Part shown: piece after piece, positions 17,236-26,282 of the stretch | Layout: each line of letters opens with the position of its first letter | How positions within the stretch are numbered: the first letter of the stretch is position 1 | DNA from: AP-15 sp963738185 | Lineage (GTDB): Bacteria; Pseudomonadota; Alphaproteobacteria; ATCC43930; CGMCC-115725 | DNA length: 64,000 nt | NCBI GenBank assembly: GCA_963738185.1 | Contig: CAVTVA010000003.1 | Span: 1-64,000, forward strand | Reading direction: 5' to 3' | The notes under the pieces: generated by a model | Told to the model about the DNA's origin: nothing | What the model saw: only the letters and a program-made list of their open reading frames with translations | The model's database searches: none | Made by a program: the position numbers and the translations under genes

Positions 17236-18561
17236 CTACGCCTGGGGCCGCAGCGCGCGCTGCGGCAGCCCAGTGCCGGCCAGTTCGCGGGCGCTCTTGA
17301 GCCGCGCGTTGATCACCGGCCGCAGCACGAAAAAGCCCAGTAGCGCCGCGATCACGTTCATGATGCAACCCACCGTGTAGACCGCATGCCAGCTTCCGGT
17401 CAGGTGGGTCAGCACGTTGCCGAGCGGCACCAGCAGCGAGGCCACCCCCTTGGCGGTGTACATGATGCCGTAATTGACGGTCACGTATTGGCGGCCAAAG
17501 GCGTCGCCGACGGTGGCCGCGAACAGGCTGAAAATGTCGCCCCAGAACAGGAACACCAGGGCGTCGGTGATGATGAACGAGATCGCCGTCGTGCCGAGAA
17601 ACCCGAACGCGGCGATGCACACCGCCTCGATGCCAAAGGCGATGCCCATCATGTTGGCGCGGCCGATATGGTCGGAAATCCAGCCGTTGAGCGGCCGCCC
17701 GACGCCGTTGGTGATGCTGTGAAAGGTCAGCGCCGCGACAATTGCCGGTGTGGTGATGCCAAAGATCGTCACCAGCTCGTTGGCGATGCCGCGCTCATGC
17801 GCGATCGGCGCCAGCTGCGCCGCCGACATCAGACCGCCGGCGGCGACCAGGAAGAACATCAGGTACATGATCCAGAAGATCGGCGAGCGCAATGCCCGCT
17901 GCGGCGGCACGTCGTCTTCGGCGCCTTGCAAGGTCTTGATATTCTCCAACGGCGGCATCTCGTAGCTTCGCGGCGCCCGGATGAAGTTGGAGACGACGAC
18001 GATGATCACGCCGTAAATGATCGCGAACACGAGAAAGGTATGCTGATAGCCGCTCGACACGATCATCGCCCGGATCGGGGCGATCGTGATCGCGGCACCC
18101 GCGCCAAAGCCCGCAGCGGTCAAACCCCCGCACAGCCCACGCTTGTCGGGAAACCATTTGAGCGCATTGCCGACGCAGGTGCCGTAAACGGCGCCACCGG
18201 CAAAGCCGGCCACCGCGCCGCCGATGTACAGCATCCACAGCGTGGAGGCTTGCGAATTGATGAACCAGGCGAGAAACGTAGCGATCCCGCCGGCCAGGAT
18301 CATCCAGCGCGGCCCGATGCGATCGACGATATAACCCTCGAACGGCACCAGCCAGGTCTCGCATAGGATGAATATTGTAAAGGCGACCTGGATTTCCGCC
18401 TTTGACCAGCCGTGCGTGTGCTGGATTGGCAACACGAACAGCGTCCATCCGTATTGCAGATTGGCGACCGAGGCCATGCAGACGATGCCGAGAACAAGCT
18501 GTATCCACCGGAAGCCTTGAGAAGCTCCGGTCCTCCCGGTGCTGACGTCCGAGCGGCTCAT
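17236..18561 (-). CDS. OxlT-like (OFA family) major facilitator transporter
   Basis: A 441-residue inner-membrane carrier with twelve predicted helices. It matches the oxalate/formate antiporter family: GWTLFVLPIQHTHGWSKAEI at the first helices, then VDRIGPRWM, KWFPDKRGLCGGL and the second-half marker SDHIGRAN. The family exchanges dicarboxylates or monocarboxylates. I chose ATG at 18561, seven bases after AGGAGG; a GTG two codons earlier is too close to that site. The gene follows ubiD by 129 bases on the same strand, so the carrier may import the aromatic acid decarboxylated by UbiD or export the product. Confidence 0.9.
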   Translation of the reverse strand: MSRSDVSTGRTGASQGFRWIQLVLGIVCMASVANLQYGWTLFVLPIQHTHGWSKAEIQVAFTIFILCETWLVPFEGYIVDRIGPRWMILAGGIATFLAWFINSQASTLWMLYIGGAVAGFAGGAVYGTCVGNALKWFPDKRGLCGGLTAAGFGAGAAITIAPIRAMIVSSGYQHTFLVFAIIYGVIIVVVSNFIRAPRSYEMPPLENIKTLQGAEDDVPPQRALRSPIFWIMYLMFFLVAAGGLMSAAQLAPIAHERGIANELVTIFGITTPAIVAALTFHSITNGVGRPLNGWISDHIGRANMMGIAFGIEAVCIAAFGFLGTTAISFIITDALVFLFWGDIFSLFAATVGDAFGRQYVTVNYGIMYTAKGVASLLVPLGNVLTHLTGSWHAVYTVGCIMNVIAALLGFFVLRPVINARLKSARELAGTGLPQRALRPQA

Positions 18562-18689
18562 TTCCACCCCTCCTGATTGTCTGCGCGCGGCTCCTGCTGC
18601 TCGCGTAAGTCTTTCTTAATGGTAAATTACCTGTTGGCCGCGAGCCGATCAACACTCCAGCCTGGGGGCATCTGCTGGGAGGATCAGAG

Positions 18690-20198
18690 CTATTTCCAGA
18701 TCGGCTTGCCGGAGCCGGGCAGCCCGTAGCTCGCCCATTTCTGCGTCACCTCGGCGATGACCGCCTCGGCCATCCGGATCGGCCGGCCCCATTCGCGCCG
18801 TGTCTCGGGTGGCCATTTGCCGGTGGCGTCGAGCCCGATCTTGCCGCCGAGGCCGGATTCGGGCGAGGCGAAATCGAGATAGTCGATCGGCGTGTGATCG
18901 ATCAGGGTCACGTCGCGTACCGGGTCCATGCGGGTCGAGATCGCCCACATCACCTCCTTCCAGTCGCGCGCGTCGATGTCGTCATCGACGATGATGACGA
19001 ATTTCGTGTACATGAACTGGCGCAGGAACGACCAGATCCCCATCATCACCCGCTTGGCGTGGCCCGGATAGGCCTTGCGGATCGCCACCACCGCGATGCG
19101 GTAGGAGCAACCCTCCGGCGGCAGCCAAAAATCGACGATTTCCGGGAATTGCTGCTGCAATAGCGGGATGAACACCTCGTTCAGCGCCTCGCCGAGGATC
19201 GAGGGCTCGTCGGGCGGGCGGCCGGTAAAGGTCGAGAGATAAATCGGGCTCTGCCGCATCGTGATCGCCGAAACTCGGAACACCGGGAAGCGCTCGACCG
19301 CGTTGTAATAGCCGGTGTGGTCGCCATAGGGCCCTTCCTCGCCGAATTCGTCGAGCGAGACATGGCCTTCGAGCACGATCTCGGCCTGGGCCGGCACCTT
19401 CAGCGGCACGGTCTTGCACTCGACCAATTCGACCTTGCGGCCGCGCAACAGCCCGGCGAACTGGTATTCCGACAAGGTGTCGGGCACCGGCGTCACCGCC
19501 GCAAGGATCGTGCCCGGGTCGGCCCCGATCACCGCCGCGGCCGGCAACGGCTCGGCCCGCTCGGCGCTCCAGCGCGCATGGTGCTGCGCCCCGCCGCGGT
19601 GCTTGAGCCAGCGCATCAAGGTGGTGTCGCGGCCGGTCACCTGCATGCGGTAGATGCCCAGATTGAAGCCGTCTTCGCGGCGCTCGCCCGGCCCCTTGGT
19701 CACCACCAATGGCCAGGTGATCAGGGGCGCTGGCTCGCCCGGCCAGCAGGTCTGCACCGGCAAGGCAGCGAGGTCGATCTCGGCCCCGCGCAGCACGACG
19801 TCCTGGCACGGCGCTGTATTGACCGTGCGCGGCCGCATCGCCATGACCGTGCGCAACAGCGGCAAGAGCTCGAGCGCCTGGCGCCAGCCGCCGGGCGGCT
19901 CGGGTTGCTTTAGAAAGGCAAGGGTGCGGCCGATCTCGCGCAATTGGCCGGGCTCGCGGTCCATCCCCCAGGCGACGCGCTCGACGGTGCCGAACAGATT
20001 GACCAGGACGGGCATCGGGTAGGCGCCGCCATCGCCGCGGACGACATTCTCGAACAGCACCGCCGGCCCCGCCTCGGCCAACAGCCGGGTCTGGATCTCG
20101 GTCATTTCGAGCACCGGCGACACGGGCGCCGCGACCCGCGCCAGCCGCCCGCTCCTCTCGAGCCGTTCGATAAAATCGCGCAGGCTGGCGTAAGGCAT
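18690..20198 (-). CDS. UbiD-family (prenylated-FMN) decarboxylase
   Basis: A 502-residue reversible decarboxylase of the UbiD fold. Typical blocks are LRDFIERLERSGRLARV at the N-terminus, PLVVTKGPG, NLGIYRMQV with the mononucleotide-binding region, FGEEGPYGDHTGYY carrying catalytic Glu, and the C-terminal KIGLDATGKWP. The cofactor prenyl-FMN comes from UbiX, which I do not find here. The enzyme could serve ubiquinone synthesis, but the neighbouring OxlT-like carrier and the several dioxygenases point as much to catabolism of aromatic acids. It is the first gene of a two-gene unit with the transporter. The start has only a weak ribosome site. Confidence 0.92.
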   Translation of the reverse strand: MPYASLRDFIERLERSGRLARVAAPVSPVLEMTEIQTRLLAEAGPAVLFENVVRGDGGAYPMPVLVNLFGTVERVAWGMDREPGQLREIGRTLAFLKQPEPPGGWRQALELLPLLRTVMAMRPRTVNTAPCQDVVLRGAEIDLAALPVQTCWPGEPAPLITWPLVVTKGPGERREDGFNLGIYRMQVTGRDTTLMRWLKHRGGAQHHARWSAERAEPLPAAAVIGADPGTILAAVTPVPDTLSEYQFAGLLRGRKVELVECKTVPLKVPAQAEIVLEGHVSLDEFGEEGPYGDHTGYYNAVERFPVFRVSAITMRQSPIYLSTFTGRPPDEPSILGEALNEVFIPLLQQQFPEIVDFWLPPEGCSYRIAVVAIRKAYPGHAKRVMMGIWSFLRQFMYTKFVIIVDDDIDARDWKEVMWAISTRMDPVRDVTLIDHTPIDYLDFASPESGLGGKIGLDATGKWPPETRREWGRPIRMAEAVIAEVTQKWASYGLPGSGKPIWK

Positions 20199-20362
20199 CG
20201 CGCACTATGGGGTAGGCGCCGCGGGTTGGCGAGCGCGGCATGGGTCAGCCGGGCGCTCCGAGCCAGACCGGCGGCAACCCCGCCCCTAGCGGCGGCCGGC
20301 GCCGCAGCGGCGGCCCGAGGATGCTGCCTCCCGCTCACCCGCCGCTGCGGAGTGTGGTGGCG

Positions 20363-20410
20363 CGCCCACCCCCACCCCGGCCCTCCCCCATCGATGGGGA
20401 AGGGGGATAG
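20363..20410. repeat. Palindromic extragenic repeat, copy 4
   Basis: GCCCACCCCCACCCCGGCCC, then CCCATCGATGGGGAAGGGGG. Same plan as the copies at 6191, 10603 and 13325. It lies in the gap between ubiD and the esterase gene. Confidence 0.6.
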
Positions 20411-20431
20411 CCGGCCCGAGCCTGTTTGGTT

Positions 20432-21287
20432 TCAGCCGGTGGTGTGTTTGCGGATAAAGGCTTTCATGCGGTCGATGGCGCGGCTGGCGTAGGGCGCGTC
20501 GGGCTTGCCGGTCATAAAGCCGTGGTTGGCGCCCTCGTAAAGCTGCAGCTCGGCCTCGCCGCCGGCCTTCTGGTAGTCGGCGACGAATTTGCGCATCAAT
20601 TCGACCGGGACCCATTCGTCCTTGTCGCCGCCAAAGACCAATGCCGGCGGCAGCTCCACCTGTTCGCCGCGGTCGAGCATGCGCGGCGGGTTTCCTTCCG
20701 CCATGGTCGCCGCATCGCGCCAGAAATTGTGGTGGTTGTCGAGCAGCTCGGCATTGCCGGCTTTTTGCGCGAGCTCGTAGCGCAGCAGTGGATCGAGCAC
20801 GCCCCAGGCGGAGATCACGAAGGCGAGCCGGGCGTCAATCGCCGGGGCATCGGCCAGCCACAGCGCCGCGTAGCGCGGGTCCTCGGGGCGCATCGCCGCC
20901 AGCAGCACCTGATGCCCGCCGCTCGAGGTGCCAAAGCTGCCGACCCAATCGGGCCGGCTGCGGTATTCGCCGGCATGCGCCTTGAGCCACCGGGTGCCGA
21001 GATTGATGTCGGCGAGCGAGGCCGGGTAGGGCGCCTCGGGCGGCATGCGGAAATCGAGCGAGGCGACCAGAATGCCGCTCTCAGCCAGAGCCTTGGCCAT
21101 GAAATCGTTGTCGGTGCGGTCCTTGTTGACCCAGGCGCCGCCATGCACCTGGACGACCGCCGGGAACGGCCCGGTGCCGCTCGGCCGGTACAGCCGCAGC
21201 CAGCAGCGGCCGCCCGCCCTGGCGCTGGTATTCGACGTCCTCGACCCGGATATCGCGGCGGGCGTCGCCTTCGACGGTGATCGACAT
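20432..21287 (-). CDS. Alpha/beta-hydrolase (esterase/lipase, fold-3 type), frameshifted near start
   Basis: The protein of about 285 residues has HGGAW as the oxyanion loop, GSFGTSSGGHQ as the nucleophile elbow and GANHGF with the catalytic His; the acid is probably in GDKDEWVP. It fits the hormone-sensitive-lipase/BD-FAE esterase group. The natural start is ATG at 21287 (MSITVEGDARRD, GAGGAAG upstream). The frame changes at about 21200, where one extra base in a GCAGCCAGCAG run separates YQRQGGRPLL from LRLYRPSGTG. The rest reads cleanly to 20432. The substrate is unknown. It is not obviously tied to its neighbours. Confidence 0.85.
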
Positions 21288-21369
21288 TGGCACTTCCTCA
21301 ATTCGTGGTTCGGGCCGTATCCTAACGGATCGCGCCCGGGGGAATCCACTCGTCAGGCGAAACCACCGG

Positions 21370-22575
21370 TCAGCGGCGCAGGCGTTCAAGCGCCATCCGC
21401 GCCATCGGGTTTTCTTGGTGCAGCCGCAGGATCTGCCGCTCCAAGAGCGTCCGCAGCAGCGGCGCCTGCGAAAACGCGCGGTCTGTCCAAAAGCGTTTCG
21501 CCGGGTTGAAAAAGCCCACAGTCTCGAGAAAGGCGACTGTGAAGTAATAGCTCTCAGGCAGCGATTCGCCGATCGCGCGGGCCACCACCGCGCCGTCCGT
21601 GGCGATCGCCTGCTCGAGACACCACGACAGCAGGCGCTCGATCTCGACCGCCGCGCGCCGGCGCTGCTGCGGGCGCATCCGGGGCCAGCCGAGCTGGAAC
21701 AGCACCGCGACATCGTAGTTGTTGTGGCTGGTGAGACCATTATCGTCGAGCCAGCCATTGGGGTAGCGGTCGTCGCGGATCGCGATCAGGGTGTCGATCA
21801 GCTGCGGCCAATAGCCGATCCGGCCTTCGAGATAGCGCGCCATGTGAAAGGTCAGGCTGAGGTCGACGGTGCGCCAGCGCTCTCCGGAAATCTCGTAATC
21901 GGCGCCAAAAAACCCGGTCGCGCTGTCTTGCCAACGCCCGATAAAAGCGTGGATCACGGTGTCGAGGCGCCGGTCCCACGGAAAGCCCCGCGGGCGCCGG
22001 CGCAGGATCAGGCGGACCAGGTTGGCGGTGGCGAAGTTCAGCTCCTTGCGGCGGTCGATGCCGTCCTCGGCGAGATGCGAGACGAGGAGGCTGTCGAGAT
22101 AGCGCGCCAGCCGCGCCGGGTGGTTGACGCGGTCGAGAAAACGCGGCGGCGCGCCCGCGCCGGCGAAATCATCGGCGAGCATATGGTCGACCGAAGCATC
22201 GAGCTTGAGAAACCACACCTCGGTGCCAATGCCAAAGCTGCCGTCCGGGTCGGTGCCAAGCCCGCGCGGCGGCTCCGGCATGGCGGCCAAGGCGCGCAGC
22301 CGGTCGAGCGTCGCCGCCGCGGCGACCGCGTCGCCGGTGTATTGCAGGCGCCACAACAGCTCGCCCAGCGCCTGGCGCAGCACGGTCGTGTCGCGGCCGC
22401 TCGCCTCGTCGCGGCCAAGCCGCGCCTCGAGCGCGCGGATCTCGGGCTCGGCTGCTCGCCACAAATCGGCAATGGCTGGAAAATCGGCGGCGATCGCATC
22501 TTGCGGGCGCCAGCCGGCGGGAGGCGGCAGAATGCGCGCCGCAGGCCGGGCGGCAGCGCGGCGTAGGGCGGTCAG
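21370..22575 (-). CDS. Unrecognised, predicted all-helical protein in heparinase operon
   Basis: I do not recognise this family. The roughly 400-residue product is rich in helix-forming segments with aromatic pairs, such as LDASVDHMLADDF, KELNFATANLVRLIL, GWLDDNGLTSHNNYDVAVLF and GESLPESYYFTVAFLE. This resembles the alpha/alpha-toroid proteins that act on carbohydrates. The region around PNGWLDDNG and HNNYD holds conserved-looking acidic and His residues. No ATG or GTG lies near the 5' end. The frame overlaps the upstream MFS stop (22572-22574), and a CTG at 22575 would give direct coupling, so the start is uncertain. It is the third gene of the heparinase - MFS unit, so a role in uronic-acid glycan use or sensing is a reasonable inference. 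Confidence 0.7.
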   Translation of the reverse strand: MTALRRAAARPAARILPPPAGWRPQDAIAADFPAIADLWRAAEPEIRALEARLGRDEASGRDTTVLRQALGELLWRLQYTGDAVAAAATLDRLRALAAMPEPPRGLGTDPDGSFGIGTEVWFLKLDASVDHMLADDFAGAGAPPRFLDRVNHPARLARYLDSLLVSHLAEDGIDRRKELNFATANLVRLILRRRPRGFPWDRRLDTVIHAFIGRWQDSATGFFGADYEISGERWRTVDLSLTFHMARYLEGRIGYWPQLIDTLIAIRDDRYPNGWLDDNGLTSHNNYDVAVLFQLGWPRMRPQQRRRAAVEIERLLSWCLEQAIATDGAVVARAIGESLPESYYFTVAFLETVGFFNPAKRFWTDRAFSQAPLLRTLLERQILRLHQENPMARMALERLRR

Positions 22576-23840
22576 ACCGCGGCTCCGGCGTTGGCCTTGG
22601 CCGAGCCCCGGCCGAAGCGCGCCAGCGAGCTGAACGCGGTGACGCAAAACAGGCCGGCCAGCGCGATGACGACGGCCAGGGTCATCGGATTGCCGCTCGG
22701 CCCGAGCGACAGCGCCGCGGTGCCGGTCGCCGCTCCGCCCATTTGGATAAAGCTGCCCAGACCGGAGGCGGCGCCGACGATGCGCGGATTGATCCCGAGG
22801 CTGCCGGCGGTGGCGTTGGGGGTGATCAACCCGCTGCCGCAGCACACGAACATCATCGGCCCGATCACGATCAACGGATGGGCGATGTGCAGCAGCGCCA
22901 GGCCCACCATGACAAAGCCGGCCGGGATCAGCACCGTCGTGCCGATCGTGATCAGGCCGTTGACCCCGAGCCGGACCGTCAGCCGCTTGGACAGAAAGCT
23001 GCCGACCAAAAAGCCCAGCGGCGGCAGCGCTGCATAGTAGCCGTATTGCTCGGGGCTGACGCCAAAGCTGCCGATCAGCACGGCCGGGGCGCCGGCGGCG
23101 AAAATGTGAAAGCCGGCATGGGCGCCGGCGGCGGAGAATGCGTAGCCGAGAAAGCGGCGGGTGCCGATCAAGGTGCGATAGCTCGCCACCATGCCCTCAC
23201 CGGTCGCGGGCGGGTGCGCGGCGAGGCCGCGAGCCGGGCCCCGGTCCGGGACATAGCGGGCCATCAGCACCATGGCAAAGCAGGCGAAGACCGCGACGAT
23301 CGCGAAATTGGCGCGCCAGCCGAGCCCGGCCTGCAGATATCCGCCGAGCACCGGGGCGCAGGCCTGCAACAAGGTGGCCGCGATAGCCCGCCCGGCGATG
23401 ACCTGGGCCGCCGCTTCACGCCCCCAGATCTCACGGGTCAGGGCGCGGCCGACGACCATTCCGGCGCAGGCGCCGACGCCCTGGAGGACCCGCGCGGCAA
23501 TCAGCATCTCGATGGTCGGGCTGGCGGCGCATAAAACGCTGCTGAACGCGCATATGGCCAGACCGCACAGCACGGTCCGCCGCCGGCCAAAACGGTCGGA
23601 CAGCGGGCCCAAGGCCAGCATGCTGACCGCAAATGCCAGCAAATATGCGACAAAGGTCAGCTGCACCCGAGCAATCGAGGTATCAAGTGCGCGGGCGATC
23701 GCCGGGACCGAGGGAACGTAGATGGTCGAGGCCACGATCCCCAATGACGACGCCCAGGTCAGGCTCAGCAGCACGATCCTGCGCCGAACGGCGGTCAATC
23801 CATCCGCCGGCAGGGCCGATGGGCGAGCTGGCTCAGGCAT
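22572..23840 (-). CDS. Bcr/CflA-like MFS transporter
   Basis: The 422-residue protein is a twelve-helix major facilitator of the drug/proton antiporter group. GPLSDRFGRRRTVLCG is the loop 2-3 signature, and RVLQGVGACAGMVVGRAL matches the motif-C region of Bcr/CflA exporters. Its start overlaps the upstream heparinase stop by eight bases, and its stop overlaps the next gene, so the three are translationally linked. In this setting it may move a sugar-acid product rather than a drug; this is inference from position only. Confidence 0.9.
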   Translation of the reverse strand: MPEPARPSALPADGLTAVRRRIVLLSLTWASSLGIVASTIYVPSVPAIARALDTSIARVQLTFVAYLLAFAVSMLALGPLSDRFGRRRTVLCGLAICAFSSVLCAASPTIEMLIAARVLQGVGACAGMVVGRALTREIWGREAAAQVIAGRAIAATLLQACAPVLGGYLQAGLGWRANFAIVAVFACFAMVLMARYVPDRGPARGLAAHPPATGEGMVASYRTLIGTRRFLGYAFSAAGAHAGFHIFAAGAPAVLIGSFGVSPEQYGYYAALPPLGFLVGSFLSKRLTVRLGVNGLITIGTTVLIPAGFVMVGLALLHIAHPLIVIGPMMFVCCGSGLITPNATAGSLGINPRIVGAASGLGSFIQMGGAATGTAALSLGPSGNPMTLAVVIALAGLFCVTAFSSLARFGRGSAKANAGAAV

Positions 23841-25941
23841 AGTCGAGGCTCGCGGGTGGTTCCGGCCAAGGATAGCGCACTTTGGATTTCGCGAGCCTTA
23901 CAGGAGAGGGATAGGCGGCCTTGTGCGCGCCGCGCGCGCGGCAGCCGCGTCGCGGCACCCCGGCCAAGCGGATCGGCCGGCGAGCCAGCCAATGGTCGAG
24001 CGGGGCGACCGGGAGCGCCAACTCGTCGCCGTCGCAATCGGGCAGCAACAGCACAGTCAGGCGGCGCGTTCCCGCCGGCCAGGCGATCTGCAGCCGGCGG
24101 ATCAGCGCACCGGCCGCGCGCTGCCCGGACCAATCCGCTCGCCGCGGCAATTCCGAGACGACTGCACCGTCGCCGGGCGGGCGGCCGTGCAGCAGCCTCG
24201 TATCGTCGAGCGTGAAAGAGCGCGGCGCCGGGGGTAGAACCAGCTCGAACCGGGCCCCCGCCGGCTCCATGATCCGGGCAACGAGCCGATCCTCGCCCAA
24301 TCGGAAGCGCGCCAGCGACCCCGCCAGAGCGACCGGCTCGGCGCTGGTGTGCATTGCCCAGACAATGTTGCGGCACGCCGCCGGATCGACTTCGTCCTGG
24401 ATCACCACCTGCCGCCCGATCAGGGCGGCGCCGCGCCGCACCGTGCCTGGCGGCTGGCCGTAGGCGCCGGACAGCTCGAACACCGCCCATTTGCAGTCGC
24501 CCTCGACGCTGCTGCCGATGATTGCCGCAGCGGCGTTCGGCACCTGGTCCCGCCCATTGATCGTCAGCGTGTTGTGGCCCGCCGCCTGCGAGCGGTAGTA
24601 CTGCCACCGCCGGCCCGAGCGGGCGTCCTTGCCGTGATCGAAATAGCCCGGGAGGTCGTAATCGTCGCCGCCCAGATCGACGACCCAGCGGCGCCGCGCG
24701 CCATCGAGCACAAAAGTTCCGGCGTCGGCTTGGGCGTGCAGCGCCACCTCTTCGGGGCGCGGCACGCCGCCGCCGATCGGGCTGAAGACATTTCCGCCCT
24801 TGACCGCCAGATAGACCGGGCGCGCCTGTGGGGCCGAGGACCAGGTGTTGCGGAAGCAGGCGAGATCGCCGCTGCGGAAAATTTTGCCCGTCGGCAGGCC
24901 GAGCGCCGCCGGACCCTCGCCGGCCTGTTTTGGCCAGATGGTCGCGAATGCCGGGTGCCTGGCCTCGCCGCCATGGAGCAGCCACCGATCGATCGGCCGG
25001 CCAAACCGATGCGCGTGCCAGGCGAGCGTCGAGACGTCAAAACGCTGGTCCGAATCGCCAAAGTTGAAGGCCGCCCCGAACGGCCCCGCCGCATAGAGCG
25101 CGAAGTCGCCGGTCTCGGCAAAGCCAGGCCGGCCGGCAAGGCCGAAGCTGGTTCCCAAGGTGCTTTCCAGCGCCGCCACCATCAGCGCCGCATAACGCAT
25201 GGCCAAGGACCAATAGCTGAGGCCCTCGCGCCAGGCCCCGTCCGGCGCCAGCACCGAAAACGCCTGCCAGGACGAATCAAGGCTGTGGCGCACCAGCTCG
25301 GCCGACAGCGCGCGGTGCGGGCGCAGCACGGCCAGGGCCGCGATCAGGATGCCGGAATTCGATACCAGCGTGCAGTTGTCGCACCGTTTCGGCCACAAGA
25401 GCGAGCGATCCTCGTAGGCGGCGAGCGCCGGGTCGAGCACGTTGCGCCGGATCGCGCTCTCGATCGCCTCGCGTGTGCGCGCGGTAAGCTTATGGTAGAG
25501 CCAATCGTAGGCGAGCGAAACGGCGACGGCAATCTCAGCGCAATCGAGAAACGAGCGGATCACCGGCCGCTCCTTCCAGGTGGCGGCGGCGGCAAATCCG
25601 TCGAGCGCGTCGCAGGTCGCCGCCAGCGCCGCCTCAGCCGCGGCGCCATCGGCGGTGAGTGCTACGAACGAAGTTGCGATCAGCCGCCGCGCTCGCCGCT
25701 TGATCGCGGCACGCGGGTCCTGCGGCAGCGGTGCGGCGGGGCTGTCCAAGAGCGGCTTTGCCGACCGCGCTCCCAGATCGGGCGGCGTGCCGGCGAGGCG
25801 GCGCAGCGCCGGCAGAGCGGCATTGCGAAACAGCAGGTAAGGATGTTGCGCGCGGAACCGCGCCAGCGCTGTCTCGGCCAAGGCAACATCCGGGCGGTCG
25901 GACTCATCGAATGGGAGCGATCGGACATTGTCAAACGGCAA
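23833..25941 (-). CDS. Heparinase II/III-family polysaccharide lyase
   Basis: A 702-residue enzyme of the two-domain heparinase II/III/alginate-lyase type: an alpha/alpha-toroid (about 40-360; CDNCTLVSNSGILIAAL, GAWREGLSYWSLAMRYAA, FNFGDSDQRFDVS) followed by an antiparallel beta-sandwich (about 375-690; VKGGNVFSPIGGG, FVLDGARRRWVVDLGGDDYD, AAGHNTLTINGRDQ). The His in AGHNTLTINGRDQ and the Tyr/Asn of the toroid are likely catalytic. The family cleaves uronic-acid polysaccharides by beta-elimination. No signal peptide is apparent, so it may act on imported oligosaccharides. It heads the operon with an MFS carrier and a second helical protein. Confidence 0.9.
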   Translation of the reverse strand: MPFDNVRSLPFDESDRPDVALAETALARFRAQHPYLLFRNAALPALRRLAGTPPDLGARSAKPLLDSPAAPLPQDPRAAIKRRARRLIATSFVALTADGAAAEAALAATCDALDGFAAAATWKERPVIRSFLDCAEIAVAVSLAYDWLYHKLTARTREAIESAIRRNVLDPALAAYEDRSLLWPKRCDNCTLVSNSGILIAALAVLRPHRALSAELVRHSLDSSWQAFSVLAPDGAWREGLSYWSLAMRYAALMVAALESTLGTSFGLAGRPGFAETGDFALYAAGPFGAAFNFGDSDQRFDVSTLAWHAHRFGRPIDRWLLHGGEARHPAFATIWPKQAGEGPAALGLPTGKIFRSGDLACFRNTWSSAPQARPVYLAVKGGNVFSPIGGGVPRPEEVALHAQADAGTFVLDGARRRWVVDLGGDDYDLPGYFDHGKDARSGRRWQYYRSQAAGHNTLTINGRDQVPNAAAAIIGSSVEGDCKWAVFELSGAYGQPPGTVRRGAALIGRQVVIQDEVDPAACRNIVWAMHTSAEPVALAGSLARFRLGEDRLVARIMEPAGARFELVLPPAPRSFTLDDTRLLHGRPPGDGAVVSELPRRADWSGQRAAGALIRRLQIAWPAGTRRLTVLLLPDCDGDELALPVAPLDHWLARRPIRLAGVPRRGCRARGAHKAAYPSPVRLAKSKVRYPWPEPPASLDYA

Positions 25942-26070
25942 TCGACGCCCTCTGCGACAGCATCACGGCTGCTAAAGCCCGGTTATGCGTTTTAGTCGCG
26001 CGCAAGCTACCAAATGGTTTCGATTTCCCGCGGCATCCTCCGTGAAGCTGTCGCTTGACGCAAGAGCGCC

Positions 26071-26282
26071 CAGGCTTGAGTGATCAGCCCCGGCCTGAGC
26101 TGATCACCTCAAGGTTGAGTGATCAGCTCAAGGTTGAGTGATCAGCTCAGGCTTGAGTGATCAGCCCCGGTTGAGTGATCAGCTCAGGCTTGAGTGATCA
26201 GCCCCGGCTTGAGTGATCAGCTCAAGGTTGTGTGATTAGCTCTGGGTTGAGTGTGATCAGCTCCGGCTTGAGTGATCAGCTT
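26071..26282. repeat. Minisatellite of about eleven 17-21 bp TGATCA-containing units
   Basis: About eleven head-to-tail units with the consensus GGCTTGAGTGATCAGCTC (variants GGTTGAGTGATCAGCCCC). Nearly all units contain the palindrome TGATCA. The array begins in the 3' codons of the transposase and runs past its stop at 26217. The unit on the transposase strand reads CTGATCACTCAAGCC, matching its LITQA codons, so the array probably grew by duplication of the gene end. No direct repeats separated by unique spacers, hence not CRISPR. Confidence 0.85.

Noticed and set aside
26071..26282. Regular repeats that might be a CRISPR array
   Set aside because: Units follow each other with no unique spacers, and they copy the transposase's own last codons; no cas genes nearby.
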